DNA of 64,000 nucleotides from positions 1-64,000 of the forward strand of contig PRDJ01000035.1 in the NCBI GenBank assembly GCA_003345555.1. The letters run 5' to 3'. Made by a program: the position numbers and the translations under genes. The notes under the pieces are model-generated. The model did no database searches and was not told where the DNA came from. It saw only the letters and a list, made by a program, of their open reading frames with translations. Below, piece after piece: positions 34,341 through 43,393 of this stretch (its first letter is position 1; the number at the start of each line of letters is the position of its first letter). The stretch comes from Candidatus Thorarchaeota archaeon (GTDB taxonomy: Archaea > Asgardarchaeota > Thorarchaeia > Thorarchaeales > Thorarchaeaceae).

Positions 34341-34721
34341 TCGAGTACTCTCTGCCACCGGTCGAAAGAATGTGCACCGGACTCGGTTTCTTTTTCCACA
34401 ATCAGACAAAGAAAACGAGTGCACGTTTGGACTTCTTTGCAGCAAAGGCTGCTGTGACTCCGTGTCACTGGAAGCCACCGCAACCATTATTGGCATCGAG
34501 TGACATGAGCAATCCGCAACGTCCGCTCTTCTTTTCAAAAGATAGGACGGTCGTGGGGAAGTGATTCCACGTGACTTGGCCATCTCGGTGTTTGTCTGGT
34601 ATCGGCTCCGCCATCGGCAATGAGCAGTCTCCGAGCCGGGGGTACTGCCAAGGTAGGTTCACTTCGCTGCCATCAAGGGACAGCAACAGTTATTGACCCC
34701 AAGAACTGTCTCAGTTCAGAG
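34341..34721. other. 381-base gap, 3' end of kinase and upstream region of oxidoreductase
   Basis: A T-rich GGTTTCTTTTTCC (about 34385-34397) 45 bases after the kinase stop is a likely terminator. The remainder holds only short frames with no ribosome-binding site. A TTATTG-like stretch around 34690 may be the promoter of the following gene. Confidence 0.4.
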
Positions 34722-37115
34722 ATGCCTGCGAAGAAGTACTACACAGCGTGCTCACTGAACTGCCCAGACATATGCGCGTTCGTGGTTCAAGTAGAGGGCG
34801 GTCGCATTGTCAGACTTGAGGGTGACAGGAACCATCCATACACATTGGGCAGATGCTGTCCAAAGGGTTATGCCCATGTGCTCAGAATGTATTCGCCCGA
34901 CAGGATATTGTACCCTCAGCGGCGTCAGGCTGACGGTACCTTCAAGAGAATCGCTTGGAATGATGCGCTCGACGAGATTGCTGTCGATATTGACGATGCT
35001 CGCAGGAAGTTCGGTGCGCAGTCTGTGGGCATATACTGCGGCTCGGGAAATGATGGGCTAGCCCCTAAGTATGCCAGCAGATTTGCGAACACGCTTGGCT
35101 GCAGAATGATTCCGGGGATTGTCGAAATCTGTTTCGAAGGTGCGTACGAGGGTGCTCGGTTCAATGTCGGCCCTTTTCCTCCTCACGAGCTAAGCGACTG
35201 GGCGAACTCGCGATGTATTGTGGTATGGGGTACGAACAAGTTCGAATCCAGCATTCACTCGAAGAGAGTCATCAAAGAAGCGACCGATCACGGCGCGAGA
35301 CTGATTGTCATAGACCCTCGCAAGACTCCACTCGCAAAGATAGCTGACATCTACACAACCATTAGACCAGGGACTGACGGAGCACTTGCTCTTGGAATTG
35401 CGAATGAGATAATCAAGAGAGACCTGTATGATCACGAGTTTGTCGATAGATACGTTGTCGGCTTCGAGGAGTACAAGCGCAGAGTGGCTGAATACGACAA
35501 GAGGACCGTGAGCGAGATAACTTGGGTGGATGCCAACACAATTGAAGCCATAGCTCACACATTTGCCGTTCACGGACCCGGTCTCTTAATGACAGCTCCT
35601 GCTGGGATGAATCACTATACGAATGGAACTTGGGCCGCGAGGGCAGTGCATAGTCTTCTTGCAATATGCGGCTACTTGGGTGTTTCAGGAGGCGGTTTTC
35701 AGTATCTCTCATCCGATCGCGGTCCCTTCCAAAGCTCTTCGATTACGCTTGCTGACATGCTTCCAAGTTCAGTCAGACCTGTTGTCGAGTCGGGAACGCA
35801 TATTCCGGAATACGTGCTGAGTCATGAGGAATCACCTCTCAAGGTGTTCATCATTCAGGCGGCAAGTCCTATTACTCAGTGGCCGAATACGAAGAAGACT
35901 AGGGCGGCACTTGAGCGAATTCCTCTCAAGGTCTGTATCGATATCGAGATGACCGACACAGCCCGGTTGTGTGACATCGTCCTCCCCGCGACAACATTGT
36001 TCGAACATCATAACTTAATGCACAGCGAACTTCACAGGATTGTCCAATATGCACCGAAGATTGTGGAGCCACCGGGCGAGGCAAGGCATGAGCTGGAAAT
36101 CTGGAAAGGAATCGCAGAGAAGCTCGGGCTTGGCAAGTTCTTCCGACTAACAGAGCTTGATGCGATAAAGCTTGCACTGGGAGGTCATGATTGTGAAGGG
36201 ATTACGCTCGATGAACTTAAGCGGCATCCGGGCGGCATGAGAACTAGGAGTCCGGCTATCCCATTCGCAGATCGCCACTTTCTCACGCCATCAGGCAAAG
36301 TCGAGCTGTATTCCAAAACGTTGGCGAATTTGGGCTATGACCCTTTGCCGTACCACCAGGAGCCAGCTGAAAGCCCTGTATCCACGCCTGAGATTTTCAG
36401 AAACTACCCACTAATCATGATTTCTGGTAGGCTACGGAACCGATTGCACTCACAGTACACTACCGTGGAAGTCGGAGCTGAGGCCAAGGCCTATTCTGAA
36501 TGTACAACTTGTCAGAAGTGTGTCAAAGACTGCAAGGACGAGGCAATATCCCTACAGTCACCCAGCATCGAGATGATTCGCCGGGTTTCTAGCGAGAATC
36601 CAGAGACGCGTGCCAAGATGCGTGAAAAGCTAAGTGAGAGTGTGAAAGGACTTGCCATCACTGGCTCAGAAATAGTGATAGCTATTCCCAACAGCATCAC
36701 TGGACTCCAAGTCCCCATATGGGACCCGGTCAAGTGCATAGGGTGCAGAGAGTGTAATCTGGACATCTGTCCTTTCAAGGTCGTGACGGAACCAATTAGA
36801 ATGCCCTCGATGCTCCAGACCCCTACGCATCGAACGTTCCTGAGGATGAACCCGGTTGCTGCAGAGCGGCTCGGCCTCTCTGATGGAGACTCAGTCCGCG
36901 TGGAATCCATCAGAGGGGCAATCGAGGGTATCCAGCTTGAATTGACAGAAGACATCGATTCCAGGGTCGTGTGGGCATCCGACGGTTGGTGGGAGAGAGA
37001 CGGCAACATTAACCTCCTGACCGATGACAAACACACGGCGTTCGGACACACGCCGGGCTTCAACTCGGTTCTTGTGCGAGTCTCTAGGGTCGAGCACGGT
37101 GCACGTCAGCTCTAG
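34722..37115 (+). CDS. Molybdopterin oxidoreductase (DMSO reductase family) with an inserted two-cluster ferredoxin segment
   Basis: This 797-residue catalytic subunit uses bis-MGD and Fe-S clusters. The N-terminal cluster ligands are Cys10, Cys14, Cys18 and Cys45 or Cys46 (CCPKG). A metal-ligand candidate is Cys137 in VEICFEGAY. The MopB_CT domain is split: after ISGRLRNRLHSQYTT there are about 110 extra residues with Cys594/597/600/604 and Cys672/675/678/683, then the domain resumes at NPVAAERLGLSDGD. The substrate cannot be deduced; it is not obviously a formate, nitrate or arsenate enzyme. The ATG at 34722 is chosen because the conserved sequence begins there. Confidence 0.88.
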   Translation: MPAKKYYTACSLNCPDICAFVVQVEGGRIVRLEGDRNHPYTLGRCCPKGYAHVLRMYSPDRILYPQRRQADGTFKRIAWNDALDEIAVDIDDARRKFGAQSVGIYCGSGNDGLAPKYASRFANTLGCRMIPGIVEICFEGAYEGARFNVGPFPPHELSDWANSRCIVVWGTNKFESSIHSKRVIKEATDHGARLIVIDPRKTPLAKIADIYTTIRPGTDGALALGIANEIIKRDLYDHEFVDRYVVGFEEYKRRVAEYDKRTVSEITWVDANTIEAIAHTFAVHGPGLLMTAPAGMNHYTNGTWAARAVHSLLAICGYLGVSGGGFQYLSSDRGPFQSSSITLADMLPSSVRPVVESGTHIPEYVLSHEESPLKVFIIQAASPITQWPNTKKTRAALERIPLKVCIDIEMTDTARLCDIVLPATTLFEHHNLMHSELHRIVQYAPKIVEPPGEARHELEIWKGIAEKLGLGKFFRLTELDAIKLALGGHDCEGITLDELKRHPGGMRTRSPAIPFADRHFLTPSGKVELYSKTLANLGYDPLPYHQEPAESPVSTPEIFRNYPLIMISGRLRNRLHSQYTTVEVGAEAKAYSECTTCQKCVKDCKDEAISLQSPSIEMIRRVSSENPETRAKMREKLSESVKGLAITGSEIVIAIPNSITGLQVPIWDPVKCIGCRECNLDICPFKVVTEPIRMPSMLQTPTHRTFLRMNPVAAERLGLSDGDSVRVESIRGAIEGIQLELTEDIDSRVVWASDGWWERDGNINLLTDDKHTAFGHTPGFNSVLVRVSRVEHGARQL

Positions 37116-37145
37116 GCGCGCTCGACCTTGGCGCATTGGCAAATC

Positions 37146-38420
37146 CTATGACCAGAATGGAACTATGATGAACATGTAGACAGTTGCAGTTGCAAGGTGT
37201 ATCAGACCCACCGTCATAGCCAGCTTTATGAATTCGGCCCATGAAATATGACTCTCATTCTCCTCGGCCAATGAGACAACGTACATGTTGGGTGCATCAC
37301 CAAAGGGTATTGTATAACCTCCCATGTTCACACCGGCCACGAGTGATGTTGCGACAATGGGGCTTCCTCCAGGGAATTCCGCGGCCACCGGGGCCATCAA
37401 TGCACCAACTGCAGTCGTATCTAGGATCCCTATTGCAAAGCCTGGTACCCATATGAAGACGAAAGCAGCAATGTACATGTTGCCACCGACAAGAGCAACC
37501 AATCCACCCACTAGGTCGGTGACAACGTTCGTGACCGACAGAGACGCGACGAGACCCAGAAGCCCAACCACAAAGAAAACAGTTTCCCAAGATAACTGCT
37601 GAAGGAGGTCCTTCGCTCTGTCGAATGATATCACCAGCAGTGCGGAGGCAACAAGAACCGCGACCATGGCCGATTCATTCGGGACAAGGATAAGCCCTGC
37701 CATGAGAACGCCCAAGGTGAGTATCGAGAGGTAGAAGTCAAAGCGCGACTTGATCATTACTCTTGGGTCAACTTGGAAGAGTTCGCTTGTCTCGTCGAAC
37801 TTGCCCGGCACCAAGACATCCTTGTAGTAGTTTAGCAGAAACACAATTGTCACAAGCAATAGAATCACTGATAGAGGCATGAGGATGACGAACATTGACC
37901 CAACATCGAGATTGGCGAGGCGAACAATCAGTAAGTTCGGGATGCTACCAATAGGTGTCGGGAGGGAGCCTAGGTCTGCCACTATGATTTCTCCGATTAA
38001 GAATGGCCTGAAATCGATTCCGAGACCACGACAAATCTCAACCGTGAACGTGGCCATTATGATGATTGTCGGGAGAGGAGGAATGAAAGGTGACATGACA
38101 AAAACAATGGTCATGAACACGAGGAAGACTTTGCGAGGGTCGCCTCTCGTACGTTTCGCCAGAATAAGGGCCGTATACTGAAACATGCCGGAGGAACCCA
38201 CGACCGATATTATGATCATCATTGCCATGACAAACAGTATCGTATCCCAGTTCATGGCATTCAGCATCTCAACGAATCCATACCCACCCACTGCATACAA
38301 CACAGCCGCTGCGAGACCCATCGAGAAGAGCACTACTGCCGTGTCGTCGAATTTCTCGATTAACAGCACTACGAGTGTGACAATGAATATAATCAGACAA
38401 ATAATACCTGCAATCTCCAA
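37146..38420 (-). CDS. ArsB/NhaD-like ion transporter, paralog 1
   Basis: This 424-residue membrane protein with about 11-12 helices belongs to the ion transporter (IT) superfamily that includes ArsB arsenite pumps, NhaD antiporters and the P protein. Characteristic loops are FDDTAV near 25, DFRPFLIGEIIVADLGSLPTPIGSIPN near 140-165, and ILDTTAVGALMAP near 310. It begins at TTG, with AAGGAG ten bases upstream. It lies tail to tail with the molybdopterin enzyme. A close paralog follows upstream in tandem. Substrate is unknown. Confidence 0.85.
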   Translation of the reverse strand: MEIAGIICLIIFIVTLVVLLIEKFDDTAVVLFSMGLAAAVLYAVGGYGFVEMLNAMNWDTILFVMAMMIIISVVGSSGMFQYTALILAKRTRGDPRKVFLVFMTIVFVMSPFIPPLPTIIIMATFTVEICRGLGIDFRPFLIGEIIVADLGSLPTPIGSIPNLLIVRLANLDVGSMFVILMPLSVILLLVTIVFLLNYYKDVLVPGKFDETSELFQVDPRVMIKSRFDFYLSILTLGVLMAGLILVPNESAMVAVLVASALLVISFDRAKDLLQQLSWETVFFVVGLLGLVASLSVTNVVTDLVGGLVALVGGNMYIAAFVFIWVPGFAIGILDTTAVGALMAPVAAEFPGGSPIVATSLVAGVNMGGYTIPFGDAPNMYVVSLAEENESHISWAEFIKLAMTVGLIHLATATVYMFIIVPFWS

Positions 38421-38648
38421 GCAGAACGCGCTCCTTCGTGCGAGCCCGATGTGTCATCTTGGCGGCAAAGGTCCGCCTAGCGCACCTGAGCAACTGGATA
38501 ATAAGGTATTCTGTGTTGTCAGGCGATTCACCAGTTCTCAGACAGGCATTCAATGTAGCATCTGTGTTCGTCATTCATCTTGGAGTTCACTCGCTTGAGC
38601 AGGAATTCCAATGTGCCAGCATGATGAACATGTATCACCAATTGATTA

Positions 38649-39920
38649 TCAAACCAGCGCGGCTACCGCAAAAAGATAGGCTGTCGATATTGCCAGATGG
38701 ACCAACCCGAGCGGCGTGACGGCTTTCGTGAAATCCATCCATGAAATCGGCCCACGGTTCTTCTCGGCTAAGTCCCGAAGATACATGTTAGGGGCATCTC
38801 CAAACGGGATGACATACACTGAGAAGTTCAATCCGGCAACCATTGAGATGGGCACTATTCTGTTCAACGATGCGAACTCCACACTCATGGGCGCAAGAAA
38901 GGCTGCTATAGGGATAGTGTCAAACGCAGACATTACAAATCCGGGCAGCCATATCATCACCAAGATGGCGATGAATACGTTGTTGCCCACGACGGCAGTC
39001 ATTGCTGCCACGAGATCTGTGGAGACGCCTGTCACTTGCAGTGCTGCGACAATTCCGAATAGGCCCACAATGAAAAAGACCGTGTTCCAAGACAGCTGGT
39101 TCAACAGAACCTTAGCTCTCTGGAACGAAATCACCAGCAGTCCTCCGGCAACAACGAGAGCCACGGTCACAGACTCTGTAGGGACGAGTACCAGTCCTGT
39201 TATCAGTACTGCAAGCGCAATAGCTGAGACAAAAAAGTCGAGTCTCGAGCGTATCATGAGTCTTGGCTCTATATCAAAGAGATGGCTGGCTGCAGCGCCT
39301 GGAAGCTGTGCGAAGACCTGTCGGTAGTACCTGAGGAAGTACCAAATTGTCACTCCCAGAAGAAGTAATGACAATGGGAACAGAGTGACGAACATGAGGC
39401 CGATGTTCATTTCGGTGAGGGACACGACAATCATGTTTGGAATTGATCCTATCGGACTTGGTATGGAGGCAGAGTTAGCTACAACAGCCTCTGAGAGCAA
39501 GTATGGTCTGAAATCGATTCCAAGGGAGTTGCATACTTCCGCGGTGAAGGCACCTATTATCAAAATGGTCGGCAGGGGTTGCAGCACGAGCGATACTACA
39601 AATACAAACCCCATGAGAACCATGAATAATCTCCTTGGCTCCCCTCGGGTCCAGCGAGCAAGAACGAGGGCCATATACTGAAACATGCCCGAAGAACCTA
39701 GGACGGATATGATGATCATCATCGCCGCTATGAAAAGAACGGTGTCCCAGTAGATACTACCTAGCATGGCTGTGAAAGCTATGTTGTTGAAGGTATAAAG
39801 CACCAGAGCACATAGTCCCAACGAGAAAAGTGCAACAGCTGTTTCATCAAGTCTGCCAAGCAGTATGACCAGTAAAGTCCCGACGAATATAATCAGGCAG
39901 ATTATCCCGGCTATGTCCAT
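38649..39920 (-). CDS. ArsB/NhaD-like ion transporter, paralog 2
   Basis: This 423-residue paralog of the gene just downstream has the same layout (LDETAV, DFRPYLLSEAVVANSASIPSPIGSIPN, AFDTIPIAAFLAP). The ATG at 39920 matches the start of the paralogs (MDIAGII) and is preferred over a GTG three codons upstream. A TATA-like ATTTATT element at 39989-39999 could serve this gene and the divergent peptidase. The 228-base gap to the next paralog contains nothing I recognise. Confidence 0.85.
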   Translation of the reverse strand: MDIAGIICLIIFVGTLLVILLGRLDETAVALFSLGLCALVLYTFNNIAFTAMLGSIYWDTVLFIAAMMIIISVLGSSGMFQYMALVLARWTRGEPRRLFMVLMGFVFVVSLVLQPLPTILIIGAFTAEVCNSLGIDFRPYLLSEAVVANSASIPSPIGSIPNMIVVSLTEMNIGLMFVTLFPLSLLLLGVTIWYFLRYYRQVFAQLPGAAASHLFDIEPRLMIRSRLDFFVSAIALAVLITGLVLVPTESVTVALVVAGGLLVISFQRAKVLLNQLSWNTVFFIVGLFGIVAALQVTGVSTDLVAAMTAVVGNNVFIAILVMIWLPGFVMSAFDTIPIAAFLAPMSVEFASLNRIVPISMVAGLNFSVYVIPFGDAPNMYLRDLAEKNRGPISWMDFTKAVTPLGLVHLAISTAYLFAVAALV

Positions 39921-39988
39921 GTCAATCACGTTTCAACTCGTGGTACTACGGAGAGCTGTTTGTGGCTGGAGCCGTCAGGAAGTAATCG

Positions 39989-39999
39989 CAATAAATAAG
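39989..39999. promoter_or_regulatory. AT-rich TATA-like element in a divergent promoter
   Basis: CAATAAATAAG lies about 45 bases before the peptidase ATG and about 70 bases before the start of the permease on the other strand. The symmetric AT-rich core could support transcription in both directions. Confidence 0.4.
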
Positions 40000-40041
40000 T
40001 GTCGCGTCTAGCCTCTGCTGAAAAGACCGGTCGCTGATCGT

Positions 40042-41151
40042 ATGGACTCGAGAATCGAACATCATGCCCGAATTCTTGTAGAATGGAGCACTGAAGTGAA
40101 GAAGGGTGATATGGTCATCATCAGTGCCTCCCCTGAAGCTCACGAATTGGCTGTCGCAGTTACAAAGGAAGTGGCAAGAGCTGGTGGGAGTCCGTTTACA
40201 GTCATGGCGAGTGAGGAGATTACCCGTGCTTTCTATGACGGGGCGGCCGAAGACACGATAGCTTTGTACCCGAAGCATCAGGAATCGCTTATCCAAGCAT
40301 GCGATGTATTTATCGCACTTAGCGCCCCAGTGAACACACGGGCACTCGCGAATATTGACTCGAAGAGAATCATCGCTCTCAGCAGAACAGTCCAGAAGAT
40401 CACGGACCTGAGGCTATCGAAACGCTGGTGCCTGACTGTGCACCCTTGCAGGACACTAGCTCAGCAGGCTAACATGAGCTTGGAAGAGTATCAGAATTTC
40501 GTGTATGGCGCGACCCTGATTGATTGGAAGGCAGAAAGCAAGAATCTATACCTCATGAAGGAGCATTTCGAACAGCACAAGGATGTCAGATTCGTTGGCC
40601 CGGATACGGACCTCCATGCATCAACTGAAGGACGAATTTGGGTCGCCTCAGATGGCAAACACAACATGCCGAGCGGGGAGGTATTCACTGCACCAGTCGA
40701 GACCACTGTCGAAGGGAAGATATTGTTCGATGTGCCTTTCCTACAGCAGGGTCGAGTCATCGAAGGAGTGAAGCTCAGATTCGAGAAGGGAGAAGCAGTT
40801 GATTTCTCGGCCGAGAAGGGGCAGGAGACTCTGAAGTCTATACTGGATACGGATGCAGGTTCCAGACGACTCGGCGAGATTGCAATAGGTACGAATCGTG
40901 GCATCAAGCAGTACACTCTCAACATGCTGTTCGACGAGAAAATGGGCAACACAGTTCACTGCGCCTTGGGTAACAGCTACAAAGAAAACAACGGCACCAA
41001 TCGGAGCGCGGTTCACGTAGACATGATCAAGACCATGGTCAATGGTGAGGTCATAGCAGGTGATGAGGTAATCTACTCTAAGGGCAAGTACTTCTTCGAG
41101 ACTCAGGCGCCTGGAAGGCCTTCGATTGGCAAGAAAACACAGAGAAAGTAA
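40042..41151 (+). CDS. M29-family metallo-aminopeptidase (AmpS/PepS-like)
   Basis: This 369-residue cytosolic aminopeptidase removes N-terminal residues from peptides using a two-metal centre. Family motifs are present: GDMVIISASPEA near the N-terminus, MPSGEVFTAPVE around 211-222, LGEIAIGTN around 277, HCALGNSY around 313, and SAVHVDMI around 328. The Glu, His and His-x-Asp residues in these motifs are the expected metal ligands. Together with the peptide ABC transporter it fits a peptide-degrading lifestyle. Confidence 0.9.
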   Translation: MDSRIEHHARILVEWSTEVKKGDMVIISASPEAHELAVAVTKEVARAGGSPFTVMASEEITRAFYDGAAEDTIALYPKHQESLIQACDVFIALSAPVNTRALANIDSKRIIALSRTVQKITDLRLSKRWCLTVHPCRTLAQQANMSLEEYQNFVYGATLIDWKAESKNLYLMKEHFEQHKDVRFVGPDTDLHASTEGRIWVASDGKHNMPSGEVFTAPVETTVEGKILFDVPFLQQGRVIEGVKLRFEKGEAVDFSAEKGQETLKSILDTDAGSRRLGEIAIGTNRGIKQYTLNMLFDEKMGNTVHCALGNSYKENNGTNRSAVHVDMIKTMVNGEVIAGDEVIYSKGKYFFETQAPGRPSIGKKTQRK

Positions 41152-41270
41152 GTCTGCCAATCATCTGCGGCATCAGCAAAGGAACTCCAAAAGGGGCGTG
41201 CTTTCGGTATCGCTGCTTCTTCTGTAATGCATTTAGGGCAGTGACAAACGTGAGATGCTAGGGTAATAAC

Positions 41271-41702
41271 GTGTCAGCCCAGAAGGATCGTCTGGTTCAC
41301 TTGATTAAGGATGCAAATCTCAGCTCAATCGAAGTCATGAGTGAAGAGCTTGGTGTGAACCAAGAAGAAGTCAGAATGATGTTGCATGAGCTCCTCGAAC
41401 AAGGAGTGCTGAGGGGTCGAATAACTGAAGATGGAATAAGGTTCTTCCAAGATGGCCTGAGAGTCTCGGAACAGCCTTCCGTGTCAGTGAAGGAGAAGGA
41501 ACCACGGTTACTTAAATACAGTACGAAGCCGGGCCGCTACGTGGCAGAGGCAGGTCTCGCAGTTGTCGTGATTTCATATCTGAGTATAGTCATATTCCAT
41601 GGGAATATAGACGTGGAGAACATCGCCGTCGGCATGATACTTGTGGGCCTTCTCTTATTGGCAGCTGGCTGCTATTACGTTGGTCGTCGCAAGACTGTCT
41701 GA
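41271..41702 (+). CDS. Winged-helix domain protein with two C-terminal membrane helices
   Basis: This 143-residue protein has an N-terminal helix-turn-helix/winged region of about 60 residues (SSIEVMSEELGVNQEEVRMM, LLEQGVLRGRI), a charged linker and two hydrophobic helices (about 90-110 and 115-135). The winged part resembles those in PCI-type or archaeal regulatory proteins, but similarity is short. The start is GTG with no strong ribosome-binding site. It may be a membrane-tethered transcription regulator or an adaptor. Confidence 0.65.
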   Translation: MSAQKDRLVHLIKDANLSSIEVMSEELGVNQEEVRMMLHELLEQGVLRGRITEDGIRFFQDGLRVSEQPSVSVKEKEPRLLKYSTKPGRYVAEAGLAVVVISYLSIVIFHGNIDVENIAVGMILVGLLLLAAGCYYVGRRKTV

Positions 41703-41774
41703 TGTGAAATCGTAAGCACTCACAGCTCGCCTTAAGTACGGGTCGACCGAACCAGACTCTGGACGCGACAAAGA

Positions 41775-42737
41775 ATGGACATCCTCCTTCAAGCTCTCTT
41801 GCTTATCGTGTTTGCAGTTGGAGTGGGAACACTGGCCTCGATGCTCGGTATAGGCGGCGGAATAATCCTGATGCCTCTCTTGGTTATCGTATTTGGTTTT
41901 TCTGCTAGACTGGCACCTGCCACGACGCTCGTCGCCGCTCTCTTTGCCGCGATAGCTGGTTCCTATGCGTACCTACGGCAGAAGCCGAGTCCCGTAATCG
42001 TAAAGGCCGGGCTCTTCTTGGCAGCGACCAGTGTTCCAGGTTCGCTCGTTGGCGTATGGCTACGACTGATAATTCCGACTGACTTCATTCTAAGGTTAGT
42101 CTTTGCTGTAGTTCTTCTCCCGATCGCAATCAGGATGCTCTTTGCCAAGAGGAAGGGCAAAGGAGACTTGGCCTCAGAGGTCGGTTCGTTCGGATTCTCT
42201 CAGGTTTCCCATCGAAGACTCCTCTCTTCTCTTGCAGGCTCATTCAGTGCAGGCACTCTGTCGGGTTTGTTAGGGATAGGAGGGGGCATACTGATGGTTC
42301 CAGTCTTCAACATGATGATGGGACTCCCGATGCACGCGGCAGTAGCCACCTCAATGCTCACGATGATCTTCACTGCCACATCAGGTACGATGCTCAACTT
42401 CCTGACAAGCGAAATCGACTTCTTCTACAGCCTTACTTTGAGCATAGGCATGGTCATTGGAGCCCAGATAGGCCCGAAGCTCATTTGTCACGTGAACGCC
42501 ATTCGTCTCAAGCAGGCTTTTGGTGTTGTATTGGTCTACCCGCTAGTCAACATGGCACAACTTGGCAAGATGATGTTGGACCCTTCAGGCACAAATCCTA
42601 TCATGGCTACGATTGGCGACCTCATCATCTGGTTCTTGATAGTAGTACCGGCCATCTTTGTGAAAGTAGTGGAGTCGCGAAGAGCAAGAACCCTTGAGAC
42701 TCCGTCTGAGAAGTGCGAGGTGCCGACTTCGGAATAG
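41775..42737 (+). CDS. TauE/SafE family sulfite/organosulfonate exporter-like permease
   Basis: This 320-residue membrane protein has about eight helices arranged as two homologous halves, each beginning with a GxGGG motif (MLGIGGGIILMPLL near 23-36 and LLGIGGGILMVPVF near 165-178). That duplication is diagnostic for TauE/SafE (DUF81) transporters of sulfite, sulfonates or related anions. A TATA-like CCTTAAG lies about 40 bases before the ATG. Confidence 0.88.
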   Translation: MDILLQALLLIVFAVGVGTLASMLGIGGGIILMPLLVIVFGFSARLAPATTLVAALFAAIAGSYAYLRQKPSPVIVKAGLFLAATSVPGSLVGVWLRLIIPTDFILRLVFAVVLLPIAIRMLFAKRKGKGDLASEVGSFGFSQVSHRRLLSSLAGSFSAGTLSGLLGIGGGILMVPVFNMMMGLPMHAAVATSMLTMIFTATSGTMLNFLTSEIDFFYSLTLSIGMVIGAQIGPKLICHVNAIRLKQAFGVVLVYPLVNMAQLGKMMLDPSGTNPIMATIGDLIIWFLIVVPAIFVKVVESRRARTLETPSEKCEVPTSE

Positions 42738-42886
42738 CGCCGCCTTCTGAAATCCTTCTCTAGCCTTCACCAGAACGTTAGCTTGCCCTAGCAGCTTGAC
42801 CTAAGAGCATGCGGCCTAAGCAATCGGCCAAGCTTCAACGCGTTTCCTTTCGGACTATGGCTGAAACCACAACTGGGAGACAATCG

Positions 42887-43348
42887 ATGATGAAGATAGC
42901 CCGTGCAACAAAGAGACAAGCAGATTGGGTAGTCAGACACCGCATAGAGATGTTCAGGTCTATGGGCTGGAGTGAAGATGAGCTTGAGAAGACTGAACCT
43001 ATTGTCCGAGAGTTCTTTGCTATGGCTCCCAATAATGACATCGACTGCTATCTCGTCACGGAGGAAGGCAAGATCGTGGGCGGTTGTGCCGTATCTATCC
43101 TGAGAATGCTTCCTTCATACAAGAACCGAACCGGCTTGCAGGCCTATCTGCACAATATGTATGTTGAGCCCGACTACAGGGGAAAAGGAATCGCTACAGC
43201 TCTTCTTGAGTTCATTCTCGACACTTACACGAAGAGAGGAATCCGCAGGTTCACGCTGCATGCTTCTGAAATGGGAAGGCCGCTATACGAGCACATGGGT
43301 TTCGAGAAATCAGACAACTACTACTCTAAGTCAATCCAAGATACATGA
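42887..43348 (+). CDS. GNAT family N-acetyltransferase
   Basis: This 153-residue single-domain acetyltransferase has the acetyl-CoA motif YVEPDYRGKGIATALL (about 91-106) and C-terminal ASEMGRPLYEHMGF. The N-terminal ATKRQADWVVRHRIEMFRSMGW fits GNATs acting on small amines or antibiotics. The ATG at 42887 with GGGAGA six bases upstream is preferred; longer starts (42809, 42857) add unsupported sequence. A CCAACC/GGTTGG hairpin follows the stop. Confidence 0.88.
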   Translation: MMKIARATKRQADWVVRHRIEMFRSMGWSEDELEKTEPIVREFFAMAPNNDIDCYLVTEEGKIVGGCAVSILRMLPSYKNRTGLQAYLHNMYVEPDYRGKGIATALLEFILDTYTKRGIRRFTLHASEMGRPLYEHMGFEKSDNYYSKSIQDT

Positions 43349-43393
43349 CCAACCAGACTGAGGTTGGGATTTCACTGCAAGTAGGCAGAATGC

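Noticed and set aside
34370-34564. 65-codon open frame in the gap before the molybdopterin gene
   Set aside because: No ribosome-binding site, odd composition, and it begins inside the presumed terminator of the kinase gene.
38438-38719. 94-codon plus-strand open frame between the two permeases
   Set aside because: It overlaps the start of one permease and the end of the other on the opposite strand and has no coherent protein features.
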